Below are positions 20,861 to 32,360 of a DNA stretch of 64,000 bases, piece by piece (positions within the stretch are counted from its first letter, which is position 1; each line of letters opens with the position of its first letter). Source of the DNA: Leuctra nigra (Eukaryota > Arthropoda > Insecta > Plecoptera > Leuctridae); contig OW203768.1 in NCBI GenBank assembly GCA_934045905.1, forward strand, positions 7,034,316 to 7,098,315. The letters are read 5' to 3'. Below the pieces are notes generated by a model. It had not been told where the DNA came from. It did not search any database and saw only the letters and a program-made list of their open reading frames with translations. The translations under genes were made by a program, and so were the position numbers.

Positions 20861-23823
20861 GGGCCGGCAGAGTGGGAGAGACAGGAGGTAAGGGGATTGG
20901 ACGCAACCGACCTGTAAGAAAGGTGAGGAAGGGCAATGTTGTCAAAATAGGTACACTGAACATTGTGACATTAAATGGAAAAATTGAAGAGATAATAGAC
21001 ATGATGGAAGAAAGAAAAATAGAGTTATTGGGTATGAGTGAAACAAAATGGAAGGGAGTGGGGGAGAAAGAGTGCAGAGGAGGATATAAACTATTCTGGT
21101 CAGGGGGGGCTGAAGGGAGGAATGGAGTGGGGTTTGTGGTAAGCCCGAAACTGAGAGGTCTAATTGTCGGGGTGGAAAACCATAGTGAAAGAAGCATCAA
21201 AGCTAGCCTGTTAATGAAGAACAAGGTGAAGGTTGACATAATACAAGTATATGCGCCACAGACAGGACGGCCAGCAGCGGAGAAGGAGATCTTCATCCAG
21301 GAACTGGAGAACAACATCACATCCAATACCATAATAGTGATGGGGGATTTTAACGCACAAATTGGGGAGGACAGGACAGGAGTTGAAGGGGTCATGGGGC
21401 ACCATGGATGGGGAAAGAGGAATGTAGAGGGAGAGAAGATGTTAGAAATGTGCGGAAGAAACGGGCTGCAGGTAGGAAACAGTATGTTTCATAAGGAAAA
21501 AAGAAAGAAGATTACGCGATATGGACACGGCGAAGAGGCTACCGAATCCGTTATCGATTACATATGTGTGGGGAAGGAATTAAGGAGATTCTTGGAGGAT
21601 GTTGAGGTTATCCCTTCAGTGGCCCTAGATAGCGATCATAGGCTGCTAGTTGGAAAATTTAGCGTCAAGAAGGACCACGCCGCCAAGAGAAGAAGTAAAA
21701 AGAATGGCAGAATCAAAGTGTGGAAACTGCAATCCCATACAGTACGACAGGAGTTCAGAGAGAAGATTGCAAGCAGTGAGAGAATAGGGGAAGTGGGACA
21801 GGTGGAAGAGGAATGGCAAACATTTAAGAAGGTATTTGTGGAAAGTGCAGAAGAAGTTTGTGGGCGATCAAGTGGGAGAAGCAAGAAGAAGGAAACACCG
21901 TGGTGGAATGAAATAGTCCGAGAAGCAGTGCGTCAGAAGAGAACCGCCTGGCAAACGTACGAGGCCGATAGATCTACCCTCAACAAGGCCGAATACCGAA
22001 GGTGGAAAATACGAGTAAGAGAGACAGTAGAAGAAGAAAAGAAGAAGTCCATGGAAGAACTTGCTGGTAAACTAGAAACGGATTTTGAAGGCAATAAAAA
22101 GATGCTTTATGGCATAATAAAGGAAAAGAGGACAAGAAAAGTTGGACAGGCATGCATGGTGGATGCTTGCGGAGGATTGATCAATGACCCAGTAGAAGTA
22201 CAGGCACTGTGGAAAGAGTACTTCAAGGAACTACTGAATGTTGATGGAGTGGCACTACCAGAAAGTAGTGGAATACTACAGAGTGAGAACGAGGAAGAGG
22301 AGAAGTGTGCTTTGAGAGAGGGAGAAGTGGAGAAAGCGCTAAACGAGATGAAGAATGGTCGATCACCCGGAATAGATGAGATAACAGTGGAGATGGTAAG
22401 AGCTGCTGGGGAAATAGGAAAAAGATGGTTGTTTCGAGTAATGAGTGCGGCATGGAAACAGAGGACCATACCGGACGATTGGAGAAAGGGAGTGATTGTA
22501 CCAATCTACAAAAAGGGTGACAGGAAGAAGTGCAGCAACTACAGGGGAATTACTTTGATGTGTCAATGTGCCAAAGTATTCGAAAAAGTGGTGGAATTTA
22601 GACTGAAAGAAGTAGTAGAGGAAAAGCTCAGGGAGGAACAATATGGGTTCAGGCCAGGCAGATCAACCATTGATCCAATATTCACTATCCGACAAGTCAT
22701 GGAGAGAAAGTGGGAGAGTGGAGAAAAACTGTACATGGTTTTTCTAGACTTGGAAAAGGCCTACGATCGCCTACCAAGGAAGAAAGTATGGGAATGTCTG
22801 AAGCGGAAGGGGGTGGGATTGGGTCTGATTGAGAGAATCAAGAGCACATATGAGAAGAACGAGAGCTGTGTACAAACAGTGGAGGGGAAGACAGGATGGT
22901 TTGAGGTGAAGGAAGGACTTCGACAGGGCAGCGTTCTTTCCCCAACACTATTTGTCATTGTCATGGACGAGCTGCTGAGAAAAGTAGAACCAAGCGAAGA
23001 CCAGGAGACGAATACACTGGTATATGCAGATGATATCGTAGTGTGGGGAGAAACCAGCGAATGTGTTCAAGAAAAGATTGATAGATGGAGCCAGATGACT
23101 GAAGAATACGGTATGCGAATAAGTCAGGAAAAGAGTGAGACACTAGTAATGGAGAGGAAGGCAACAAGAAATGTGAAGATCAGGCTACGGGGCTTGGAAC
23201 TGGCGGAGAGAGGAGAGTTTAAGTATCTGGGGAGCTGGCTAACTAAGGATGGAAAAATAGGAAGAGAGATAACATCAAGAGTGCAACAGGCTAACACATT
23301 TTTCCAGTTAGTCAGGAAACTTCTTTGGAATGAGCAGTTCCCCCAGAAATGCAAGATACTCCTTTTCAAAAGCTATTTCCTGCCAATACTCACCTACGGT
23401 TCCGTAACGTGGGCGATCGGAGGAAAGGAGGAGAGCCAGTTGCAGGCAGCAGAAATGAAGTTTTTACGAAGCATACAAGGAGTAACTAAGATGGACAAGA
23501 TCAGGAGTGAAAAGATTAGAGGAGACTTGAAGGTAGAGAGGTTGGCATTTAAAATGGGGAGAGAGCGGCTACGGTGGTTTGGCCACATGAAGAGAATGCA
23601 GAGGGAGAGAATACCGCGTCGGGAGTTCGAAGCTGCGAGAAGTGATAAAAGGAGAGTGGGAAGACCGAGGGAAAAGTGGAGAGAGCTGGTAGCAGAAGAT
23701 GTACAAGAGAGACTGGAGAAGTGGGAAGAAGTGGAAGAAGGAAGGTGGTGGGAAGACAGGAAGAAGTGGAAAAAACTGGTAGAGAAGAAGAACGAAGAGG
23801 AAGAGCCAAGCCTGGCCAGCTAG
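20842..23823 (+). CDS. retrotransposon ORF2: endonuclease and reverse transcriptase
   Basis: The 993-residue protein has an N-terminal endonuclease/exonuclease/phosphatase domain (IGTLNIVTLN, MSETKW, VMGDFNAQIG, DSDHRLLVG; residues about 30-275). The RT follows at about 500-800 (NGRSPGIDEIT, YRGITLM, EQYGFRPGRST, VFLDLEKAYDRLP, LRQGSVLSPTLF, VYADDIVVWG). A C-terminal basic region (RERLRWFGHMKRM and RRVGRPREKW) is typical of this group. It nicks target DNA and copies element RNA in place. No internal stop or frameshift was found. ORF1 ends 19 bases inside it, so translation probably depends on reinitiation. Confidence 0.92.
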   Translation: MEKEKIGAGRVGETGGKGIGRNRPVRKVRKGNVVKIGTLNIVTLNGKIEEIIDMMEERKIELLGMSETKWKGVGEKECRGGYKLFWSGGAEGRNGVGFVVSPKLRGLIVGVENHSERSIKASLLMKNKVKVDIIQVYAPQTGRPAAEKEIFIQELENNITSNTIIVMGDFNAQIGEDRTGVEGVMGHHGWGKRNVEGEKMLEMCGRNGLQVGNSMFHKEKRKKITRYGHGEEATESVIDYICVGKELRRFLEDVEVIPSVALDSDHRLLVGKFSVKKDHAAKRRSKKNGRIKVWKLQSHTVRQEFREKIASSERIGEVGQVEEEWQTFKKVFVESAEEVCGRSSGRSKKKETPWWNEIVREAVRQKRTAWQTYEADRSTLNKAEYRRWKIRVRETVEEEKKKSMEELAGKLETDFEGNKKMLYGIIKEKRTRKVGQACMVDACGGLINDPVEVQALWKEYFKELLNVDGVALPESSGILQSENEEEEKCALREGEVEKALNEMKNGRSPGIDEITVEMVRAAGEIGKRWLFRVMSAAWKQRTIPDDWRKGVIVPIYKKGDRKKCSNYRGITLMCQCAKVFEKVVEFRLKEVVEEKLREEQYGFRPGRSTIDPIFTIRQVMERKWESGEKLYMVFLDLEKAYDRLPRKKVWECLKRKGVGLGLIERIKSTYEKNESCVQTVEGKTGWFEVKEGLRQGSVLSPTLFVIVMDELLRKVEPSEDQETNTLVYADDIVVWGETSECVQEKIDRWSQMTEEYGMRISQEKSETLVMERKATRNVKIRLRGLELAERGEFKYLGSWLTKDGKIGREITSRVQQANTFFQLVRKLLWNEQFPQKCKILLFKSYFLPILTYGSVTWAIGGKEESQLQAAEMKFLRSIQGVTKMDKIRSEKIRGDLKVERLAFKMGRERLRWFGHMKRMQRERIPRREFEAARSDKRRVGRPREKWRELVAEDVQERLEKWEEVEEGRWWEDRKKWKKLVEKKNEEEEPSLAS

Positions 23824-23912
23824 CTTAGGAGTCCGGGCCCTAGTAAATGGTGGCCTCGCCACCCCCCGACCCAACTCTTGGAACCGGGAGGAAGATTATT
23901 ATTATTATGGAA

Positions 23913-24315
23913 ATGTTAAATTTGTGTCAAGACAACAACCAAACACAGAAATACTATAAAGCCAAGCTACTGGACCATTAAACTTGAGACGAACGTAAAT
24001 ACGTAAACATTATAGTAAACAATGTTCACTACGTAAATTATGACCAACTTCTTACAATTAGAAAAAAGCTTGAATTTTCCCAAAGTCATCCTGCAGGACC
24101 CCAAGTCTCGAAATCGGCGTTATTCTCGTTTTCATTGTTTAAAACTAGAAAAAGTTGACAACTACCTAGACCATAGTCAACTTTTTCAAGCTTTATACAC
24201 TGAAAACGTAAACAGTTTAAAATCGCCAATTTCAAGACTTGGGGTCGTCCAAACTCACAAGACCCGTTAAATATCATCCGTTCATCCATTAAAACCATTA
24301 AACGAGACCCTACAG
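23913..24315. other. lola intron with foldback element
   Basis: It contains the foldback repeat at about 24089-24253, listed separately. Nothing else was seen. Confidence 0.5.
24089..24253. repeat. foldback element, family A copy 1
   Basis: The left arm GACCCCAAGTCTCGAAAT pairs with the right arm ATTTCAAGACTTGGGGTC. The inner arms carry TTTTCATTGTTTAAAACTAG and AAAAGTTGACAACT with complementary partners (AGTCAACTTTTTCAAGC). Related sequence occurs at 29362-29526 and, as a half, near 38410-38455. Confidence 0.75.
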
Positions 24316-24542
24316 TTAATTGTTAAATTGATATTGTTCATTGTTATGTTTCCTCTTAATATGTCTGGTCAAAGCAACTTTCTGCTTGGCCGCATACATG
24401 CAATACGGACAGGGGAACTGACGCTCTCTGCCACATTCGAATGTTTGATGCCTCCAAAGAGTGCGGGTGTGTTGGTACTTCTTGCCGCAAGAGCTGCACG
24501 GGAACCAATTCATTTTAGAGTTATCCAAACTCACTTCCGCTC
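24316..24542 (-). CDS. lola: lola alternative zinc-finger exon
   Basis: The acceptor GGCCTATTTCAG is followed by GA GCG GAA GTG. The leader is EVSLDNSKMNW, then FPCSSCGKKYQHTRTLWRH with QTFEC, the linker GRERQF and finger 2 CPYCMYAAKQKVALTRH with IKRKH. The tail is NNEQYQFNN. The linker has RERQ in place of KEPQ. Confidence 0.9.
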
Positions 24543-25080
24543 CTGAAATAGGCCACAGAATTACATCTTGAACTGAACAGAACATTTCAATTGACAGAAC
24601 ATCTAATTTAATTGAGAAATTCGGAAATGCATTCCAAGTGTATGAGCTTATTACATAGTTGACTCAGTTTTGAATCAATAAAAATTCTGTTTAAATACAT
24701 GACATTAAAATAATCATAAAATCATATGATATGATTGAGCTTTATAAGCTGAAGCCCAAGATGTCTTACAAATTGATTTATTAATTAATTTAAAAAATGA
24801 GGTTTTGTAAATATTACTTTTATACATCTGATATGCAGGTACATAAATCAGACCACTACTGATTCTTGCAAGAATTCGGTATTTTATTATAGCAATAAAT
24901 TACATTTACAACCAATGTATCTCAAAATAAATTATTTTTATAAATTGTTGTCCTGCAACTACTGTTCAATTTGCAGTAAGCATTAAAAATATTACAAATT
25001 AGCACAGAGTATGGCACAAGTCCAAATCACCATTTAGCTATTATTAGTTTTGTCAAAGATTATTGATTAAGAAAACGTTG
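24543..25080. other. lola intron, no gene seen
   Basis: AT-rich intron. Nothing supported. Confidence 0.5.
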
Positions 25081-25274
25081 TTAGCAGTGACGTCGTCTCA
25101 CATGCTTGTCTAGTGACGCTTTCTGTTTCGCTGCGTACGGACAAATCGGACATTTAAACCGAGGCGCCTGTCCACACTCATAGATCAGATGGCGTTTCAG
25201 AGAGTTCGAATGCTGGTAAGATTTCCCGCAGGCTTCACAGCGACAATTCACAGCCGGAGAATAACCAATGGCTC
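25081..25274 (-). CDS. lola: lola alternative zinc-finger exon (no Met before fingers)
   Basis: The acceptor CCACTTTATAG is followed by GA GCC ATT GGT. The leader IGYSPAVN precedes finger 1 (CRCEACGKSYQHSNSLKRH, IYEC), the linker GQAPRF and finger 2 (CPICPYAAKQKASLDKH, RRRH). TAA at 25081-25083 follows one cysteine later. The absence of any upstream methionine hides it from start-based gene finding, yet all eight zinc ligands are present. Confidence 0.88.
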
Positions 25275-26788
25275 CTATAAAGTGGAAAACAAAGAAATTT
25301 AACTCTAAGTATGATGATATTTAAATGAAGGAACACGGGGCATTTCTGGTGCTAATTTCCGGTACCTTTATACCTCCCAAATTATAATTTTGGTGTAGTG
25401 TTCTATCAGCATTCTGAATGGTCATTCTGTAACATACAAGATAAGGTTAGGTGAATACATTTTGGCAAAAACTCCTACATCTGCCACCATTTGTATATTG
25501 TACCAAGAAGTAAAGTACCTAATATGTATCAGAGAATCAAAGAAAATAATGCAACTTGTCAATAATTATTCTATTCATAAAAAAGCGAGATAAGAAGAGG
25601 CAAGATAAAAAGTGAGAAAATCTGCATCAACCAATAGAATCTAGGCCTGCTAGTGCTGGATTCTTATTAATAGTTGATAACAAATGTCTCGCATACCTAC
25701 TCACTATGAATTATTTCAGGAATAGGGCTCCAGGTTCCATGTGATCCATGTAAGTAACACCATAAATCACCGCTGCCCATTAACATATTATATTTTATTA
25801 ATTATTTTTGGATGACTTGATCAATTTTCAACTTTATTCAGCTCTCAATAATAATGCATGATAATCAAAACAGTTGTTTGGTAATATTTTCAATTTTTGA
25901 AGCAATCCTACATCTGTCACCATTTGTATAAAAAAGTAAACAATCATTCTTTAGAATCATCGATAATGGCCTAATAAATAAAATTTAAATATCTTTTTTT
26001 AGCAATTTATAGTTAGAATAAAGCAAGAAAAAAGTGTGAAACAAATAATAATAATAAACCTTCCCTAGTTCCATCACATTCATTTTTATACGGAATGCCC
26101 CAAATACTTATTATATGGTAAATATTGAAGGGAACAGAGAACCTATCTGCACAGTGGAAAAGCAATGTTATCCCACACAATATTCAGTTCATTTTTGTTT
26201 GACATGTACATAATATCCCTTCAACAAGCTCCGAGTCTTCATGGTATTGCTCCGACAATAATGACATTACCACTAGGCAACTACAACCAAACATTGATAG
26301 TAGTCGTAAAAGATACGACAATTCAATAGCGATATAAATTAAACATGTTTAAAGTTGCGGACAAACTCCACTTTTCAACACTCGACCAGTTGTGTTCGAT
26401 CTCATTTTACCATTTTGGTGGAAGGTTCTAAATGTGTAGGTACAGTCAGGGAAACTAGATGGTTCATATTCTGCCTCTCTCTGACCTATAACATAAACAT
26501 ATTGTTTTTCTATGGAGCAGAGAAAGATAGAGTTTAACCATCTAATTTCCTTGACTATACACACACCTAGTACTAGGAGAGTGCAATCTTAGAAAATTTA
26601 GTATTACCTTCTAGAGATTTATATTCAATGTATGATGAAATGAGACAAAGGATCAGACGTGCATTTTATTCAATATTTGTAATTATCACATTGTAGGTGT
26701 ATACATGTAGGAAGGTAAAATAACAAAAGTAGAGAAAATATTAACCAGAAAGCAATATAAAAAATCTTCTACTTTAGAAGGTACCAAT
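25275..26788. other. long lola intron with short dispersed repeats
   Basis: The phrase CCTACATCTGxCACCATTTGT occurs near 25472 and 25909, and GGCAAGATAAAAAGTGAG has a weak partner near 26020. These suggest an old duplicated element. No finger exon was found. Confidence 0.45.
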
Positions 26789-27012
26789 TTAATTTAAAAT
26801 CCGGTGTTGCTTTGTATTTAAATGATCTCTAAGATGCTCCTTTCGTTTCCCGGCATATGGGCAATGCGGACATTGAAATGCGGGCGGCTTGATGCATTCA
26901 TATGTGCAATGTCTCCACAACGATCGCGGATGTCTGTACTTTTTCCCGCAGACCGGACACGCATACTCGCCTTTGACATTGACCATCACATTGCCAACCA
27001 AACGGCGAGAGC
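26789..27012 (-). CDS. lola: lola alternative zinc-finger exon
   Basis: The acceptor CATTTTTTTCAG is followed by GC TCT CGC CGT. The leader is LVGNVMVNVKGE, then YACPVCGKKYRHPRSLWRH with CTYEC, the linker IKPPAF and finger 2 CPHCPYAGKRKEHLRDH. The final histidine lies five residues on (LNTKQH) instead of four. The tail is RILN. Confidence 0.89.
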
Positions 27013-27962
27013 CTGAAAAAAATGTCAATAAATAAATCTGAATTCATTTATAAGCAAATAATTCAATAAATATAAAAATGGTAAATCACAATGATATTAA
27101 CCATTGATGAAATTAAATATATATCAATTAGAATGTACATGTAATCAACTAAAAGAAGAGCTTTAATACAAAATCAAAGCGATCACTTGTTGATCGGATG
27201 CAAATACAGTGGACGGTATAGGAATATAAGAAACATATAAAATTTAGAGTGTGTAATTATGAAGCGTACATTTTTACATTACGAAAATGTTTCAAATATT
27301 AGATAATGTGCTAGATCAATAGTAAGTAACTGTATTCACGCCATGTTCACTTTCAAATAACACCTTTGCAAGATGAAAAATATAATTTGAAGCAGAATAA
27401 TATCAAGGTTTCTATTGAGGCATATTACAGGAGGTAACATAATGAATACTTAGTAGGTAGTACATAATGACATTTCAGGAATACTCAGTTGGCACACATT
27501 TTATGTCCCACAAACACTCTCTGGATAAAACAGTATTTGCATGGTATTTGTCTTGAAAACAAAGATAAGGTCATGCCTCATGCGTTGAACCTTTGAAAAC
27601 CTTTCGCAAAAAATAATTAATTTTAGATTCAAGTTCCAATTGAGTAACTTCACTACCTAGTAACTACGCTGCCACATGTCAAAATTTCGTTGCACTGACA
27701 ATTTTATTAAAAAAAAATTTAAAAAAAAATTTAATTGTTGAGATTGAAAGTTTAGAATGACAACAGGCAAGAAAAAGTGTCCCTTTTGTCACTTTTCGCT
27801 ACATGAACATTCGCAGAATGATCGAAGCACTACTTCTAAATATAAAATAAATCATTATATACATGGAGCAATTATAGCCACGAAAAATACAGACTTTGAG
27901 GAACCTTGGCATGATATAGGTAATGGGAGACAAGACAACAGGTAATGTGATACCACATTCCT
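27013..27962. other. lola intron, no gene seen
   Basis: AT-rich, with an A-rich run near 27709-27730. No exon was supported. Confidence 0.45.
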
Positions 27963-28204
27963 CTAACTAGTCAGCATAACTGGACCAAGCAAATGTCCGT
28001 GCCTCCGTATCACGTGACTCCGTAAATGAACTTTCTGTTTTGCACAATACGAACAAAATTTACAGTGAAATTGGGGATCCTTCCCACATTCATATTTTTT
28101 ATGTTTAGCGAGCGATCTTGAATGCTGGTACCAATTCCCACACATTGGGCAGCTGTACTTCAACGCATCGCCGCCTACTTGAATAGACGACAGTCGGACG
28201 GACC
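27963..28204 (-). CDS. lola: lola alternative zinc-finger exon
   Basis: The acceptor TTTCTGTTTTAG is followed by GG TCC GTC CGA. The leader of about 16 residues includes SSIQVGGDALK, then YSCPMCGNWYQHSRSLAKH with KKYEC, the linker CGKDPQF, finger 2 CKFCSYCAKQKVHLRSH with IRRH and a tail ending PVMLTS. The methionine just before finger 1 is internal to the exon. Confidence 0.9.
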
Positions 28205-29110
28205 CTAAAACAGAAACACTTTCATCTTATCGCCTTTACATAGTCAGCAATTCAAGTTAAGAATAATACTCCATTCAAATAGACACAGTTTAGGCAATGG
28301 ATATTAAAACCAACATGTATTATTTTAATATGCAGAAAATAATAATATTATATCAAAAAAAGAACTTTCAATAGGTAACCTGAAAATTCCAAATACAAAT
28401 ACATAAATGGGATACTTAGTACAAAGAAATTTTGGTGATGCAGTTGACTTTTCTTGTGTTGAAAACTAGAAACAGCAGCCACTGCTAAAATACTAACTCT
28501 TCGTCAATAAAATCTGATCACCCAATAGAAGGTGATACAGGTGCTCGTTGGGTGCTTTTGATGTCATATCAAAAATAGAACACAGTTGCTGTGTTGTGAC
28601 AACCTGCCTCTTCTAGCAACCTATACAAGCACTCAATTACGTTGCATTAATTTAATTTCATTGGCATTGCCCTGATATGTAGTTAATATTACTCACACCT
28701 TAAACACAAAACAATTTCGAAAATAAGTGATTTTCAACAGACTAACAATCTACTATGTATAGCATCAATCAACTGTGAATTACATTCACAATCGAGCTCA
28801 TCAAACCAGGAGGGTCAGAAAAATTCACTGAATGCACATGCAAAAGTATTAAGAAAATAAAAAACTGGGTATAGGATGGAATTTGAAAATGACTGCAAAA
28901 GGCATCAATGCCTAGCCAATAATTTGATATGAGACATTTAAAATACAATGTGTTCTTACCTAATACTACTCCCCATATAATATTCAAAAAGTACATTTTG
29001 CACATTTTAGCACATTTATTTTTGTGTACAATTAGGTGCAACCACACTGAGCTGAGCAAATTCAATAAAATAGCTGCACATTAGAACTGTGAAAAATAGC
29101 TAACTGCACA
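28205..29110. other. lola intron, no gene seen
   Basis: AT-rich intron. Nothing supported. Confidence 0.45.
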
Positions 29111-29316
29111 CTAAGCCATCCCCTGATGACGACTCATATGAATCTTCAGGTTAGTCTTTTGTTTCGCTGCATAAGGACAAATGGGGCACAGAAACTGGGG
29201 CATTTTGCCACATTCGTAAGTCCTATGACGACTCAGAGTTCGCTTGGACTGGTACCGCTTCTCACATCCCTCACATCGAAACGGAAGGGATTCTCCGCTG
29301 TACCGATGTGGTGAAC
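29111..29316 (-). CDS. lola: lola alternative zinc-finger exon
   Basis: The acceptor CCATGTTTTAG is followed by GT TCA CCA CAT. The leader SPHRYSGESLP precedes finger 1 (FRCEGCEKRYQSKRTLSRH, RTYEC), the linker GKMPQF and finger 2 (CPICPYAAKQKTNLKIH, MSRH). The tail QGMA runs to TAG at 29111-29113. There is no methionine before the fingers. Confidence 0.89.
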
Positions 29317-29361
29317 CTAAAACATGGATTACATTAGATAGCTATAGCACGCATTTCCAGG

Positions 29362-29526
29362 CCTGGGGGCCAATTCTTGAGATTCTAGTTTTGAAACCGT
29401 TTTATGTTTTCATTGTATAAAACTTAAAACAGTTGACAACTATTGCTTAGCCTTCAGCTTTTTTACGTTTTAATTTTAAACAATGAAAACGTACACGGTT
29501 TCAAAACTAAAATCTGAAGAATATGC
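29362..29526. repeat. foldback element, family A copy 2
   Basis: The arms GATTCTAGTTTTGAAACCGT and ACGGTTTCAAAACTAAAATC fold on each other, with inner arms TTTTCATTGT and ACAATGAAAACGT. The centre TTGACAACTATTGCTTAG resembles TTGACAACTACCTAGAC in the copy at 24089-24253. Confidence 0.72.
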
Positions 29527-30261
29527 CCTCAGTGAAAATACTTTCAGGTCAAATTTTCATCACAATCGCGACAATCAAATTTTGCTTCGTGAGCGCGACA
29601 GCAAATGTTGATATTTATCACATTCATTACCAAATGAATATCACAAATGATACTCTGATAATACCTTCAACAAAATGTAAATTACAAGTTACAACATACC
29701 TCAAGAAATACAGAAACACTACAAACAAGATACTAGGGATCAATAATAATTGATAAAATTACCTAGTAGGTACCTATGACTTTTCAATGATGAGATCTCT
29801 CATTTGGCACATTTATTAAATATTTTATTGTAATGAACAAGACAGGAAAAATATTACTACCACAAGTCCATGGACATACTACTGTGCAGATCCTTACATT
29901 TACTATGCATTTTTCAATCAATCTTAATTTTGTATTCAAAAACAATAATTTATGCCAAATTTCAACTTGATCAGATGAAAATTTGGTCTAATTCATAAAC
30001 ATGTTTTCAAAAAACGTAAAATTTTTTAATTTTTCAAGTTTTTACCAATAAAAAAATTAAAAATTATGATCAAAACATGAATATTTACGAATTAGGGTCT
30101 TTGGAGAACTTTATTTGTGGAAAGGAATTGTAATGGAACCGATTTTTCATTTGGTTTAGCCAAAAACAAATAATAGTATGAATCCAATACCTATTTTACC
30201 ACACGAATAGAGGTAGGTACCTAAAGCTTGCACAAAAGTTAATGATAAATAAATATTAAAT

Positions 30262-30287
30262 TCTTGGAACCGGGAGAAAGATTATTA
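30262..30287 (+). mobile_element. extremely short 3' fragment of the full-length LINE family
   Basis: TCTTGGAACCGGGAGAAAG followed by ATTATTA matches the end of the element at 19137-23904 with one difference. It would be a drastically 5'-truncated insertion. The length is small enough that this is only suggestive. Confidence 0.4.
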
Positions 30288-30387
30288 CCTACATCAAACA
30301 ATTTCCCAAGTCCACATAATAGTTTTAGTCTTCTTTGTGTCCAAAGATAAATGACCACAACTTTTAGAGCATCGGCATTGGTTACGT

Positions 30388-30626
30388 TTATATTATTTCA
30401 CTAATAATATTATTATGGCAACGAAGAATATGGCTTTTCAAATGAGTCTTCTGGCGACCAACATATCTGCAGTGGACGCATGGAAATTGTGGTTCAATTC
30501 CGCCGCAGTAGTACTTCATATGTCTGTACAGTTGCCCAGCCTGTTTGTAACTTTTCTCACAATTCAGACACCGATGAACAGGAATTCCTTGGCTATTATC
30601 TTGTTGCCGCACAATGCTGTAAATAT
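30388..30626 (-). CDS. lola: lola alternative zinc-finger exon
   Basis: The acceptor TTTTCTGTTTTAG is followed by AT ATT TAC AGC. The leader contains RQQDNSQGIPVH, then RCLNCEKSYKQAGQLYRH with MKYYC, the linker GGIEPQF (one residue longer than usual) and finger 2 CVHCRYVGRQKTHLKSH with LRCH. The tail is NNIISEII. Confidence 0.89.
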
Positions 30627-31555
30627 CTAAAACAGAAAATAACAAACATTAATGAAGATATCTGCTTTAAACAACTAATATTGAAATGAAATTACAGAAA
30701 TATTAACTACAGTGTCTGGTATATGGTACACTAAGGCAAAATAAAATTGTTTTTAAATGCCCAAATTAGGGCACTAACTCAGATTAATTTTATTTCGGGG
30801 AAGTGTACATTTGAAAAGCGATTGTAAATTGTGTAGGTTAGGCAAACAATCAGCGGTAAAACTAAAGACTGCAAGCAAAACACGATCCTGAACAAAACTA
30901 TCTCCTTTGAGACCGTCCCACACAAAGATATTGCTCTGAAAACTGTCTAAAAAACTGGGTGCTGCTGCAGTAAAGCTAAAACAGAAATCCCGCTTATTGA
31001 GGTATTTATCAACATGACAACCTTGAGTCAAACAAAGGGAAGAAAGCATATCTTATCTGGTTAATATAGTAGACTCTGCAAACCTTGGGAGAGGGGTAAA
31101 TTGTCTATCCTTGGAAGATATGGGGGGCATTATCTCCAGCATTTAAGGTGTTTGCAAAATTAATTACAAAAAATCTCTGTTTATTAATACAATATGTACT
31201 AAATGCAGAAAACTTGAAAGAAACAGTCAAAAATAATAATGAAGAACAGACGTTTAACACCATTCATCAAATCAATTATTATATTACACAGTTTCAAACA
31301 ATTTTGTAGTTGGCAGTAGAATCAGTAAATATTAGTTTCACAAAATAAAGTATAAAAACACTATTTCCATCACATACAATATCAAGTATATTATGCAATT
31401 TTTAGAACTATGTAATTAGGTACCTAACATGGCAGATGAGGTTTTTAAAAGACAAGAAGGAACATCCTCAATTCCACACAAGAAATGATGTATAAACATT
31501 AAACTTAAAGATGGATATAAATTTTAGCAGATTAATTTGTATTATTAGGTACATT
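30627..31555. other. lola intron, no gene seen
   Basis: AT-rich. Open frames lack recognisable motifs. Confidence 0.4.
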
Positions 31556-32360
31556 TCATAAAGGTAAAGTGTACATGTATGCTGATGATACTGTAATATT
31601 AGCCGCAAATAGGAATTTGGATGAAGCACAGATAGAACTTCAAAATAATTTTAATACTTTGCTACGTTGGACACATGATAATGGATTAGTAATTAATGCT
31701 GATAAAACCAAAATTATTCATATCTGTTCTCCTTATAACATTAATAAGAATTTAACAGTAGATATTTTATGCCACAGTGTACAGTGTTTGCATTCATTGG
31801 GTAATGGGATGTGTAATACGTGTTCAACCAAAATTCAGGTAGTGAACTCACATGTGTATCTAGGATTAATTATTGATAGGCATTTCTCTTGGAGTGATCA
31901 CATTAATAATTTATGTAACAGATTGCGCTTATGCAGTTATAATTTTTATAATTTATGTTCTTTTTTACCGATGAGTCTCATGAAGTTACTATATTCAGCG
32001 TTGGTCGAGTCTATTTTAGCTTACGGAATTTTAGCATGGGGAAATGCATCTGCTGTGCACCTGAATAAAATATATCAGTGCAGTGCAAGATTTTGAAAAT
32101 TATTATATCTCCAGCTACTATACAGAATAAAAATTTATCGAAGAGTATGTATTTTTCGTATTTACAATTTTTAGATATTTCGGATCTTTTTGAATATAAA
32201 TTAATTCTTAAACAATATTTTAGCTCAGAGTTCAAAATTCTATATGATTGTGAAGTACAAATACGGGCTAAATCGCAAGGAAAATTTAGAATACCTAAAT
32301 GTATTAATAAGTATGGACAAAGACAGCTTAATTATGAAGTACCCACAATTTTTAATAATT

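Larger units (their letters stand above)
19137..23904 (+). mobile_element. full-length two-ORF non-LTR retrotransposon
   Basis: The element begins GCCCATAAAAGCCCTCC, has two overlapping intact ORFs, a short 3' UTR ending GGAACCGGGAGGAAG and a brief ATT tail. TTATGGAA occurs at 19129-19136 and at 23905-23912, an 8-bp target duplication. It sits antisense in a lola intron. Endonuclease and RT features fit the RTE/Proto2-like or CR1-like groups; the clade is not settled here. Intact frames and perfect flanks point to a young, possibly still competent copy. Its GC and purine bias on the plus strand contrasts sharply with the host intron. Confidence 0.93.
29317..30387. other. lola intron with foldback element and tiny LINE tail
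   Basis: It holds the foldback repeat at 29362-29526 and a 26-base piece at 30262-30287 identical but for one base to the 3' end of the retrotransposon at 19137-23904. The rest is AT-rich. Confidence 0.5.

Noticed and set aside
19129..23874. Numerous minus-strand frames across the full-length LINE
   Set aside because: They are shadows of the purine-rich plus-strand ORFs 1 and 2.
26349..26564. Minus-strand frame of 71 codons
   Set aside because: No finger pattern or domain, and no acceptor in the required phase.
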